A stretch of 64,000 bases of DNA from Clostridiales bacterium Firm_04 (lineage in GTDB: Bacteria; Bacillota; Clostridia; Oscillospirales; Ruminococcaceae). The position numbers and the translations under genes were made by a program. The stretch covers positions 21,047-85,046 of the forward strand of contig LVAJ01000026.1 of assembly GCA_001603005.1 (NCBI GenBank), read 5' to 3'. Shown in pieces: positions 8,477-15,958 of this stretch. The notes beneath the pieces are model-generated. The model was given only the letters and a program-made list of their open reading frames with translations, had not been told where the DNA came from and searched no databases. Every line of letters begins with the position of its first letter. Position 1 is the stretch's first letter.

Positions 8477-9318
8477 AGCTGCATTCTTCCCTGTTCATCC
8501 GGCAGATCCGGCGGCATCATCGCGCCGAACTGCTGCATCCGCTGCTGATATTCCAGCGCATTCTGCTCATCTGCATCCTGCGCATCATCCGCTGTAGGCA
8601 CATTCTGCGGTTCCGGCGCGGGCGCCTGCTGACTGTATGCCATTGCATCGAACTGCTCGCGCGTGATCATACCGGTCTGCAATTGATATTCCAGTGCATG
8701 AAACGTATCCGCATCGACTGCCGGCTGCGGCGGGAGCGGTCTGTCCGGATCGTTCGCCGTATCAAACTGCGCCTGCGTAATGGCACCGGTGCGCAGCAAA
8801 TGTGTCATCGCATTCTGCCGATTGGTTTCGTCTTCGCTCTGCATATTCACCGGCGCATCTGCATACCGGAACTGCAGCACTGCCTTTTTGACCGCATCCA
8901 CAAACATCTCCGCATCCATCACGCCGTCCAGCACAACTGTTTCTTCATCCGTGCTGATGCACACCTTGTACGGCGCGGACACTTCAATATCAATGATCTG
9001 TGCAAGCGGGATCAGCTGCCAGACGATCTCTCTGCTCTCGATTGTCTCTTTCAAACGCTCGATCTTCACGCCTTCTCGCTTCAGCGCAACACGATGCAGC
9101 ACACTGTCCGCCTTCTCCGTTTCCTGTTCTGCATGCGCCTTGCTGTAGATTATTGCCAATACAACATAAGCAACCAACGAAAAAAGACCCGCCCAATAAT
9201 GCCCCGACAAAAAACCAGCACAAGTGAATACAATACTGAGAGCAATCGGAGTACACCCAAGCGGCAGCTGTTTTTTACGGTTCGGATTCAGCTTCGCTTC
9301 ATAAATCACATCATTCAT
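8473..9318 (-). CDS. PH-like/SHOCT membrane protein, array member 9
   Basis: The 281-residue protein begins MNDVIYEAKL, has two spans at about residues 20-55 and a PH-like region that resembles array member 6 (ALKREGVKIERLKE, LIPLAQIIDIEV, VCISTDEETVVLDGVMDA). The C-terminal part has two tandem SHOCT motifs (LRTGAITQAQFD and LQTGMITREQFD) joined by a Pro-rich linker, then the tail DEQNALEYQQRMQQFGAMM. It overlaps both neighbours by four bases. The 3-prime part is nearly identical in DNA to members 6, 7 and 8. Confidence 0.72.
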   Translation of the reverse strand: MNDVIYEAKLNPNRKKQLPLGCTPIALSIVFTCAGFLSGHYWAGLFSLVAYVVLAIIYSKAHAEQETEKADSVLHRVALKREGVKIERLKETIESREIVWQLIPLAQIIDIEVSAPYKVCISTDEETVVLDGVMDAEMFVDAVKKAVLQFRYADAPVNMQSEDETNRQNAMTHLLRTGAITQAQFDTANDPDRPLPPQPAVDADTFHALEYQLQTGMITREQFDAMAYSQQAPAPEPQNVPTADDAQDADEQNALEYQQRMQQFGAMMPPDLPDEQGRMQL

Positions 9319-10214
9319 ATCTGCATTCTTCCCTGTTCATCCGGATTTTCCGGCGGCATCATCGCACCGAACTGCTGCATCCGCTGCTGATAGGCAAGCG
9401 CATTCTGTTCATCTGCATCCTGCGCATCATCCGCTGCAGGCACATTCTGCGGTTCCGGTACGGGTTTCTGCTGACAATATGCCATTGCATCAAACTCCTC
9501 GCGCGTGATCATGCCGGTCTGGAGCTGATATTCCAGCGCATGAAATGTATCCGCATCGACTGCCGGCTGCGGCGGGAGCGGTCTGTGCGGATCGTTCGCC
9601 GTATCAAACTGCGCCTGCGTGATCGCGCCGGTGCGCAGCATATGTTCCATTGCATTCTGTGCATCCGGATCAACCGCAGGCTTGCTCTGCGGCAGGAGAA
9701 CCTGCCGTTCGGTGTGCTGCAGCAGACGGACCGCCGGTGCCGCATCGGGCTGAAACTTCGATGCCGGCACATATATCCCGCGCTTTTGCTGTGCGCGGCG
9801 CAGTTCTATCGCAAACTGCTTCTCATTATCCAAGCCTTCCAGCTGATAGGCTTTGTGCGCCGTATGGAGTATGACAGTCGATCCATCGACTTCTGCTTCG
9901 GTGATCTCCTCAAGCGGGATCTGCACACTGCGCGGCGCTTTCGTTTCCAGACTTTCGTGTCCGTAGCGGAGCATCACGTACTTCCCGGTCAGAACCACCC
10001 GCTGCAGAATGCCCTGCTTTGTGATCTTGCGTTTTCTTCTCAAAAGCGAAGAGATGACAAAATATCCGATCACAATATCCAAAATGACACCGACGAATCT
10101 GAAAGCTGCGATAAAGCCAGCCAAGAAAACAATCAGCACAAGCAGACAGCCGCATCCGGAATCGTTCGGATACAGATCCTTCCTGACCTCTGCCTCATAA
10201 ATCACATCATTCAT
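9315..10214 (-). CDS. PH-like/SHOCT membrane protein, array member 8
   Basis: The 299-residue protein begins MNDVIYEAEV and has one or two spans at about residues 20-55. Its PH-like region (VVLTGKYVMLRYGHESLETK, IPLEEITEAEV, LILHT-like IVILHTAHKAYQLEG) matches array member 7 more closely than member 9. Two tandem SHOCT motifs and the tail DEQNALAYQQRMQQFGAMM follow. Starts and stops overlap as ATGA with both neighbours. Probably it oligomerises with the other members at the membrane; this is inference from the SHOCT motifs. Confidence 0.72.
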   Translation of the reverse strand: MNDVIYEAEVRKDLYPNDSGCGCLLVLIVFLAGFIAAFRFVGVILDIVIGYFVISSLLRRKRKITKQGILQRVVLTGKYVMLRYGHESLETKAPRSVQIPLEEITEAEVDGSTVILHTAHKAYQLEGLDNEKQFAIELRRAQQKRGIYVPASKFQPDAAPAVRLLQHTERQVLLPQSKPAVDPDAQNAMEHMLRTGAITQAQFDTANDPHRPLPPQPAVDADTFHALEYQLQTGMITREEFDAMAYCQQKPVPEPQNVPAADDAQDADEQNALAYQQRMQQFGAMMPPENPDEQGRMQI

Positions 10215-11116
10215 AGCTGCATTCTTCCCTGTTCATCCGGCAGATCCGGCGGCATCATCGCGCCGAACTGCTGCATCCGCTGCTGATATTCCAGTGCATT
10301 CTGCTCATCTGCATCCGGCACATCCAGCGGCGCAAGCAGATCCAGCGGATCCGGTTCCTGTGCGGGTTTCTGCTGACAATATGCCATTGCATCGAACTGC
10401 TCACGCGTGATCATACCGGTCTGCAGCTGATATTCCAGTGCATGAAACGTGTCCGCATCGACTGCGGGCTGCGGCGGGAGCGGTCTGTGCGGATCATTTG
10501 CCGTATCAAACTGCTCCTGCGTGATCGCGCCGGTGCGCAGCATGTACTGCATCGCATTTTGCAGATCCGGATCGACTGCCGGCTTTGTCTGCGGCGGCGG
10601 AGCCGGCATTCTGATGTGCTGCTCCGCGAGCATATGCTCCTGCGGCGATGTGACCGTCTGCTGTGACATGCGGCGCGTCTGCTGCACACGCCGCAGCGCA
10701 TCTGCAAACCTTCTCGCATCCAGAACGCCTTCCAGCTGATAGGCTCTGCTCATTGTGTGGAGTATGAGCGTGGTCGTATCCGGCGTTTCCGCCTCGCTGA
10801 TATCATCGAGCGGGATCTGGATACAGCTCGGCGATTTCGTGCTCAGACTCTCCCGCCCGTAGCGGAGCATCACGCCGTCCGCATTCAGGATCACCCGCTG
10901 CAGGACGCCCTGCTTTTCAACCTTCTGCCGCTTCTTCCGATAGAGCATGATGCCGAGACATGCAGTAACTGCAAGCACGATAAATCCTTCAATTCCTGCC
11001 TCGGAGAGAATAACCGCCGCAATACCGATGCAAAACTGCACCCCGCTGCATCCGAGATCGCCCAGAGATACCGACTGATCCCGCATGACATGCGCTTCGT
11101 AAATCACATCTTTCAT
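10211..11116 (-). CDS. PH-like/SHOCT membrane protein, array member 7
   Basis: The 301-residue protein begins MKDVIYEAHV. Two weak spans lie at about residues 20-60, a PH-like region at 65-150 (VILNADGVMLRYGRESLSTK, IPLDDISEAE, LILHTMSRAYQLEGVLDA) and two tandem SHOCT motifs at about 190-260. The second SHOCT is followed by a segment DPLDLLAPLDVPDADEQNAL that is shared only with member 6. Overlaps of four bases join it to both neighbours. The pairing of 7 with 8 in the PH region and with 6 in the linker suggests recombination among copies. Confidence 0.72.
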   Translation of the reverse strand: MKDVIYEAHVMRDQSVSLGDLGCSGVQFCIGIAAVILSEAGIEGFIVLAVTACLGIMLYRKKRQKVEKQGVLQRVILNADGVMLRYGRESLSTKSPSCIQIPLDDISEAETPDTTTLILHTMSRAYQLEGVLDARRFADALRRVQQTRRMSQQTVTSPQEHMLAEQHIRMPAPPPQTKPAVDPDLQNAMQYMLRTGAITQEQFDTANDPHRPLPPQPAVDADTFHALEYQLQTGMITREQFDAMAYCQQKPAQEPDPLDLLAPLDVPDADEQNALEYQQRMQQFGAMMPPDLPDEQGRMQL

Positions 11117-11955
11117 AGCTGCATTCTTTCCTGCTCATCCGGCGGCATCATCGCGCCGAACTGCTGCATCCGATGCTGATAGGCAAGCGCATTCTGTTCA
11201 TCTGCGTCCGGCACATCCAGCGGCGCAAGCAGATCCAGCGGATCCTGCTGCGGCGCGGGTGCCTGCTGACTGTATGCCATTGCATCGAACTGCTCACGCG
11301 TGATCATGCCGGTTTGCAGCTGATATTCCAGTGCATGAAACGTATCCGCATCGACTGCGGGCTGCGGCGGGAGCGGTCTGTCCGGATCATTCGCCGTATC
11401 AAACTGCGCCTGCGTAATGGCACCGGTGCGCAGCATATGCTCCATTGCATTTTGCAGATTCATTTTGTCCTCATCCTGTGTGTTTGCAGACGCATCCGAA
11501 AACCGGAACTCCTGCACGGTCCTCTTGACCGCATCGGCAAACGCGGCGGCATCCAGCACGCCGTTCAGCTCCACCGTTTCCGCTTCCGTGCTGATGCACA
11601 CGACAACCGGAGAGCGCACTTCAATGCCGGTGATCCGGCTGATCGGGATAATCTGCGATTCGATCTGCCTTCTGCCTTCCACGCCCCGCAGGCGTTCAAT
11701 CTGCACGCCCTGTTCTGTCAGTGCGACACGCCGCAGCGTTCCCACATACTGTGCCCGCGACCAGTCCAGTTTTCCGTTATCGCGCAAAATTGCAAATACG
11801 GCAGCGGCAATTCCTCCGATTATCAGCAGGAGCGCCTGCTCCTTCACAATTCCGAGCAAAAAGCAGATAATTGCAATCAGCAGCGGCGTTTTGCTCGCGG
11901 CCTTCACGCGCGGACGGTCCTGCACCACCTTGGCTTCATACAGCGCATCATTCAT
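11113..11955 (-). CDS. PH-like/SHOCT membrane protein, array member 6
   Basis: The 280-residue protein is taken to start at MNDALYEAKV (11955) by analogy with its paralogues; an ATG two codons upstream (11961) is closer to an AAAGGA site and is an alternative. Two spans lie at about residues 20-55. The PH-like region (VALTEQGVQIERLRGVEGR, IIPISRITGIEV, VCISTEAETVELNGVLDA) pairs with member 9. Two SHOCT motifs and the shared tail follow. The start overlaps the stop of member 5 by eight bases. Confidence 0.7.
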   Translation of the reverse strand: MNDALYEAKVVQDRPRVKAASKTPLLIAIICFLLGIVKEQALLLIIGGIAAAVFAILRDNGKLDWSRAQYVGTLRRVALTEQGVQIERLRGVEGRRQIESQIIPISRITGIEVRSPVVVCISTEAETVELNGVLDAAAFADAVKRTVQEFRFSDASANTQDEDKMNLQNAMEHMLRTGAITQAQFDTANDPDRPLPPQPAVDADTFHALEYQLQTGMITREQFDAMAYSQQAPAPQQDPLDLLAPLDVPDADEQNALAYQHRMQQFGAMMPPDEQERMQL

Positions 11956-12577
11956 GTTCATTCCAATCCTTTGTCTGGTACGACCGGAGCGCTGCATCGT
12001 ACTGCTCGCGCGTGATCGCACCGGTTTCGAGCTGCGATTTCAGCGAACGCAGCGTTTCCGCATCAATTGCAGGCTTTCTCGGATAGACCGGAAGCGCCGC
12101 ACGTTCCTGCTGTGCGATCAGCTGCCGGTTTGCGAGTGTGCTGTTCACGGCATCTGCAAACGCCGCGGCACCTGCGACGCCCTTCACCGAAAACAGTCCC
12201 TCATAGGTATGAAAAACAACCGTATTCGCATTCCGCAGTTCCACGCGCTGAATCTGTTCCAGCGGGATCCGGATCGTGCTGAACCGGTTATTCAGCACAC
12301 CGAGCCTTATCTGGGGAAAGGATACGGCATCATCCATGAGGATCAGCCGCTGCATCGGTTCATGCCGCAGCTCGGCAGCAAGCGCGATCAGCAGGCGGAT
12401 GATAACGAGCAGCAGCACCGCAAGATACGGGATCTTGTAGCTGTGGAGCAGAATGCCGTTGACTGTTACTTTCATATTGAAAAAGCCCTGAACCAGCAGT
12501 GCGGCACCTGCGATCAGCGCGATGATCTTCTTTGCGGTTCCCGATTCGACCTTTGTTTCATATAACACCTGATTCAA
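11948..12577 (-). CDS. PH-like membrane protein with one SHOCT motif, array member 5
   Basis: The 209-residue protein begins MNQVLYETKV, has two spans at about residues 15-60 and a PH-like region (LILMDDAVSFPQIRLGVLNN, IRIPLEQIQRVEL, VVFHTYEGLFSVKGV). It ends in a single SHOCT-type motif, LKSQLETGAITREQYDAALR. It is the shortest SHOCT-bearing member and lacks the shared C-terminal QQRMQQFGAMM tail. Its position between the SHOCT-less members 1-4 and the double-SHOCT members 6-9 makes it look like an intermediate form. Confidence 0.68.
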   Translation of the reverse strand: MNQVLYETKVESGTAKKIIALIAGAALLVQGFFNMKVTVNGILLHSYKIPYLAVLLLVIIRLLIALAAELRHEPMQRLILMDDAVSFPQIRLGVLNNRFSTIRIPLEQIQRVELRNANTVVFHTYEGLFSVKGVAGAAAFADAVNSTLANRQLIAQQERAALPVYPRKPAIDAETLRSLKSQLETGAITREQYDAALRSYQTKDWNEHE

Positions 12578-13292
12578 AATGCTGCGCCTCCTCTCCGGAT
12601 GTTTCCGGCTGTGGATCCTGCTGAACAGTCTGCTGCGGGGCTGCCGGACGAAATACGCCGTCTGCCTGCTCTGCGGTCAGCTGCTCCGGAAAAGTCTGCT
12701 CCGGCAGCTGCATCGGCAAAGGCGGAAGCTTCGGCGGATCGGGTATCCCTGCCTTTGCTGCCTGCCGGCGCTTCCAGCGTTCGGTCACCAGCCTGATCTC
12801 CTCTGCCTTTTCATAATCATTCTGCGGGATCTCCGCGCCCTGTGCTCTCGCCTGCTGCCGCAGTTCCTGCGCAAAGCTTGTGCTGTTGACAAGATTCGGG
12901 ATATGAAGCGCTCTGCCGTTTGTCCGGACGGTCATGCTGCTGTTGCTATACGTGACATCCGTGATCTGTGCGAGCGGAATGACGACCGGATTCACCGCAT
13001 TTGCAGTGCTTGCCTGCGCGGACTTATTCCACACCAGCACATCCGGATACAGCTCCAGACTGCTGTATTTTGCCGTGAGAAAGGACAGAACCCTGTGGAT
13101 GCAGAGTGCTGTCAGCGAAAGGATTGCCGGCAGCATGCAGAGCAGGATCTGCAGCAGCGAATGCTCCGTAATCAGCAGCGCAGCAAATAAGGTCGCTGCA
13201 CCGCCGCCGAAAAGCATCCATAGCATGATCTCGCCCAGTCCGATCTCGTCGCGAAACTGCCCACGCATCAGCAAATTATTCTGCATCGGCAT
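12558..13292 (-). CDS. PH-like membrane protein, array member 4
   Basis: The 244-residue protein has no YEA start motif. Two spans lie at about residues 20-70, followed by a PH-like region (YSSLELYPDVLVWNKSA, VVIPLAQITDVTYSNSSMTV) and a long Pro/Gln-rich C-terminal tail without SHOCT. The shared IPLxQI strand is the main evidence that it belongs to the same family. The start overlaps the end of member 3 by 17 bases and its own end overlaps member 5 by 20. An in-frame ATG at 13286 is a possible alternative start. Confidence 0.6.
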   Translation of the reverse strand: MPMQNNLLMRGQFRDEIGLGEIMLWMLFGGGAATLFAALLITEHSLLQILLCMLPAILSLTALCIHRVLSFLTAKYSSLELYPDVLVWNKSAQASTANAVNPVVIPLAQITDVTYSNSSMTVRTNGRALHIPNLVNSTSFAQELRQQARAQGAEIPQNDYEKAEEIRLVTERWKRRQAAKAGIPDPPKLPPLPMQLPEQTFPEQLTAEQADGVFRPAAPQQTVQQDPQPETSGEEAQHFESGVI

Positions 13293-13851
13293 TGTCCTGC
13301 TCCCCCCATTCCTCCGGATCCGGCAGCCCGAGATAGGCAGTCAGTCCTTCCGGTCTTTCCCGCTTCGGTGCATTCAGCGCAGCGGACGCCCCGACGCCGT
13401 CCGGCAGCGCGCGTTTTTTCGGATTCCAGTATTTTTCGAGCTGCTCCTTCGCCATAAAGACGAACTGTCCTGCATGCACAACGTCATGCACCGTGATCTC
13501 GCCGTTCAGCGTATCCAGCACGACAGAATCGCCGCCGCTGACCGACAGCCCTGCAAGCTGTTCCAGCGGGATCGTCAGAATGCGCGTCTGATCTGTGCGC
13601 TTTTTCAGATAGTATACCTGCACAAATTCATTTGTGAGCAGCAGTCTGCGGTGCTTTGCGCGTTCCAGCCGGTAGATGCTGTCTGCACTGAAGTACAGCA
13701 GAATGGCACCGGCAATAAAAGGCGAGATCGCAAGGCGCTGACGAAAAAACGCGGCACTCAGAAAGAAGACGAATATCAGCATGGGGATCAGGATAATGCG
13801 TTCCGTAGAAAACTGATACCGCACCTCTGCTTCATAGATTTGTTGTTCCAT
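13276..13851 (-). CDS. PH-like membrane protein, array member 3
   Basis: The 191-residue protein begins MEQQIYEAEV, the array start motif, with two spans at about residues 18-58 and a PH-like region (LLLTNEFVQVYYLKKRTDQT, LTIPLEQLAGLSV, VVLDTLNGEITVHDVV). It ends in LGLPDPEEWGEQDN, which corresponds to FGLQDPAAWGQPEQN in member 2. It has no SHOCT motif. It overlaps both neighbours by about 17-20 bases. Confidence 0.65.
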   Translation of the reverse strand: MEQQIYEAEVRYQFSTERIILIPMLIFVFFLSAAFFRQRLAISPFIAGAILLYFSADSIYRLERAKHRRLLLTNEFVQVYYLKKRTDQTRILTIPLEQLAGLSVSGGDSVVLDTLNGEITVHDVVHAGQFVFMAKEQLEKYWNPKKRALPDGVGASAALNAPKRERPEGLTAYLGLPDPEEWGEQDNADAE

Positions 13852-14590
13852 TGTGATTCTCCTGCTCCGGTTTGTTCTGCTCCGGCTGCCCCCATGCCGC
13901 GGGATCCTGCAAACCGAAAAATGCGCCCGGCGCCTGATCCTGCGGATTCTGCTGCGAAAGAAGCGCCCCGAAATCTTCCTGCTGCGGCAGCGGGATCTCC
14001 ACGTAAGGCAGCGATTCGGACGGCTCCTGCGGCAGCATGAATGCCGGCTCCTGCGTCGTATGCTGCGGACGTTCCTGCGGCATATTCTGCGGGGGATCCT
14101 TCGGGATGCTCAGCCACCGTTCGAGCCTTGCCTGCTCATACGGCAGGTACAAGCGGTTGAGTTCATCCCCGATCCGTATGCTGTTCCGGAGATATTGAAA
14201 CTGAAAGGTTTCCTGATCCGTTTCAACAATCAGCGACTCTGCAGCATAAGAGACTTTCCTGATCTCCGAAACAGGGATCGCAAAGGGCGTGCACAGATAC
14301 GGAAACAGCGACTGTCTTCTGCCGGAAAGCACGCCGTCTTTCAGCGTCAGCTCGCTGCGGCGCACCATGAATTTCACCGGAAGTGAGAGCAGCAGCATGA
14401 TGAGCAGCAGCGGCGAGGTGATGCGCATGACCTTTCCGGCAAACCCTGAAAGCGTGACGTGTGCCAATAAAAATGAAACCAGCACGCACCCCAGCAAAAA
14501 CATCAGCATGAGCGCAAACGTGATGAAGCAGCTGTACTGATAGTGAAAATCACCGTGCAGTGCGCCGTCCGGCTGATTCTTATTCTGCAT
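13832..14590 (-). CDS. PH-like membrane protein, array member 2
   Basis: The 252-residue protein starts at the ATG at 14590, which has AAAGGAG seven bases upstream; longer in-frame forms do not. Two spans lie at about residues 20-70. The PH-like region (LTLKDGVLSGRRQSLFPYL, IPVSEIRKVSYAAESLIVET) resembles member 1. The tail is rich in Pro and Gln and contains LPYVEIPL, also present in member 1, and an aromatic FGLQDPAAWG motif shared with member 3. Confidence 0.65.
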   Translation of the reverse strand: MQNKNQPDGALHGDFHYQYSCFITFALMLMFLLGCVLVSFLLAHVTLSGFAGKVMRITSPLLLIMLLLSLPVKFMVRRSELTLKDGVLSGRRQSLFPYLCTPFAIPVSEIRKVSYAAESLIVETDQETFQFQYLRNSIRIGDELNRLYLPYEQARLERWLSIPKDPPQNMPQERPQHTTQEPAFMLPQEPSESLPYVEIPLPQQEDFGALLSQQNPQDQAPGAFFGLQDPAAWGQPEQNKPEQENHNGTTNL

Positions 14591-15272
14591 AATCCTGCTC
14601 CTTTTTCTGCGGCTGGAATATCCCCTCGGCATGCATCAGCAGCTCTGTATCGGTGTCGGGCGTTTCCAGCGGGATTTCAACATAGGGCAGCACCTGCTGC
14701 GGCATCCGCACAGGATCCGGCTGCGGTGCGGGAACGGGCTGCTGCATCTGCACGGGCTGCCGATCCGGTACCGGCGTCAGAGCGGGCACCGGTACGCGCC
14801 TGTACATCGGCGGAAGATGCGGCTGCTCCGGATGATTCAGATGCCGGATCTTCGCGCAAAATTCGCACGCATTGTCCAGCCCCGAAAACCGCATCGTCAC
14901 GCCGTCAGACGTCCGGATCTCAAGGTCATTGCCGACAAGATGCGCCTCGGTGATCTGCGAAACCGGAATGCTGAACTTTTTGCGCATGGACGGGAGCACT
15001 GCCTGCGTTCTGCCGCTCAGGGTTTCGCCTGTGAGCGTCAGTCTGCCGCTGTTGATGCGGATGCGGTTCGGGATCGTGAGCAGCCAGAACAGGAGCACCT
15101 GCGGCGTCACGATTTTTGCAAATTTCAGGATTGCAGTGCCGGCTGTCGGTTCTGACAGCAGCATGGCGCAGAACAGGCAGAACCAGAAAAAGCCGAACAT
15201 TGCGAGCAGAACCAGTATCAGCTCATTGCTGCCCGAACGGAATCTGCCTCTTTCAAGAATTTCATCATTCAT
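14580..15272 (-). CDS. PH-like membrane protein, array member 1 (first cistron)
   Basis: The 230-residue protein starts at MNDEILERG, where GAGGG lies eight bases upstream. Spans lie at about residues 18-40 and 48-66, and a PH-like region at about 70-140 (LTLTGETLSGRTQAVLPSM, IPVSQITEAHLVGNDLEIRT). The tail is a Pro/Gln repeat region ending in LPYVEIPL, shared with member 2. It is the promoter-proximal gene of the array. Confidence 0.65.
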   Translation of the reverse strand: MNDEILERGRFRSGSNELILVLLAMFGFFWFCLFCAMLLSEPTAGTAILKFAKIVTPQVLLFWLLTIPNRIRINSGRLTLTGETLSGRTQAVLPSMRKKFSIPVSQITEAHLVGNDLEIRTSDGVTMRFSGLDNACEFCAKIRHLNHPEQPHLPPMYRRVPVPALTPVPDRQPVQMQQPVPAPQPDPVRMPQQVLPYVEIPLETPDTDTELLMHAEGIFQPQKKEQDYAE

Positions 15273-15358
15273 TTTCAAACCCTCATCGTGTGCGGTCAAT
15301 GCACAATATTGTTATATCATAAAGCGAAACGTTATGATATCATTGCCCGATATGCAGA

Positions 15359-15375
15359 GCAGATCTTTGATCTGC
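15359..15375. promoter_or_regulatory. Perfect inverted repeat in the leader of the array
   Basis: GCAGATC, three T and GATCTGC form a 17-base inverted repeat just downstream of the -10 box used by the array. It could be an operator or a leader hairpin. Confidence 0.5.
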
Positions 15376-15387
15376 GGATCTGCATTC

Positions 15388-15416
15388 ATTATATCATATT
15401 ATGGAAGAAAGTGCAA
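15388..15416 (-). promoter_or_regulatory. Promoter of the PH/SHOCT array
   Basis: On the minus strand TTGCAC (15416-15411), a 17-base spacer and TATAAT (15393-15388) lie about 115 bases before the first start. Confidence 0.8.
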
Positions 15417-15539
15417 TGGGAGCGGGAGCTGAATTCGCTCGGTTTTGCCGTCCGCAGCGCACGTTTTGCGCAATTACAGCGCGCGCGGTCATCCCTGCTT
15501 CACCGCTGTCGCTCTGGCGCGTTTTTGCGCATTTCGCGC

Positions 15540-15830
15540 GGGCGCGCTATTTTTCACGATTCACTTTTCACGTTTATGGAGCATGTCGATTTTGCATGTA
15601 GATATGAATGTCCGCGGTATCCGCTGCGCGGATGCGATTCAGAATGGGACAAGCTGCCCCTTTCAGAAAGGGGGGCTTTTCCCAAGCCCTTTTCTTCCCG
15701 AAATCGAACGCTGGGGGAGTTCCGCGATCTGCGGATCGCGACCAGAGGCTCTGCCTCTGGACTCCGCGAACTTTTGAAAAAGTTCGATCAAAACTTTAAT
15801 CCTGTGCGCGCCGGATGCGTAATCATAAAT
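15540..15830 (+). repeat. Composite interspersed repeat R2
   Basis: Module 3 (about 15540-15615, CACGATTCACTTTTCACG then GCATGTAGATATGAATGTC) is followed directly by module 2 (about 15620-15815). Module 2 contains TCTGCGGA, AGAGGCTCTGCCTCT and GAACTTTTGAAAAAGTTC, all short palindromes, and ends in TTTAATCCTGTGCGCGCCGG. Module 1 is absent in this copy. I see no gene in the region. Confidence 0.8.
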
Positions 15831-15863
15831 CCCTGAACAGCCACTCCCCACTTTTTCTGCGGC

Positions 15864-15892
15864 TTGACTTTTTCGGGTTGCTGTGTTATACT
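15864..15892 (+). promoter_or_regulatory. Promoter of the topoisomerase operon
   Basis: TTGACT (15864-15869), a 17-base spacer and TATACT (15887-15892) lie about 65 bases before the start. Confidence 0.88.
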
Positions 15893-15958
15893 AAATTCGT
15901 ATGACTATTTTTTCAGGCGCACAGCAACGCAATGCACCTGACAGAAAGGAACATCCCA

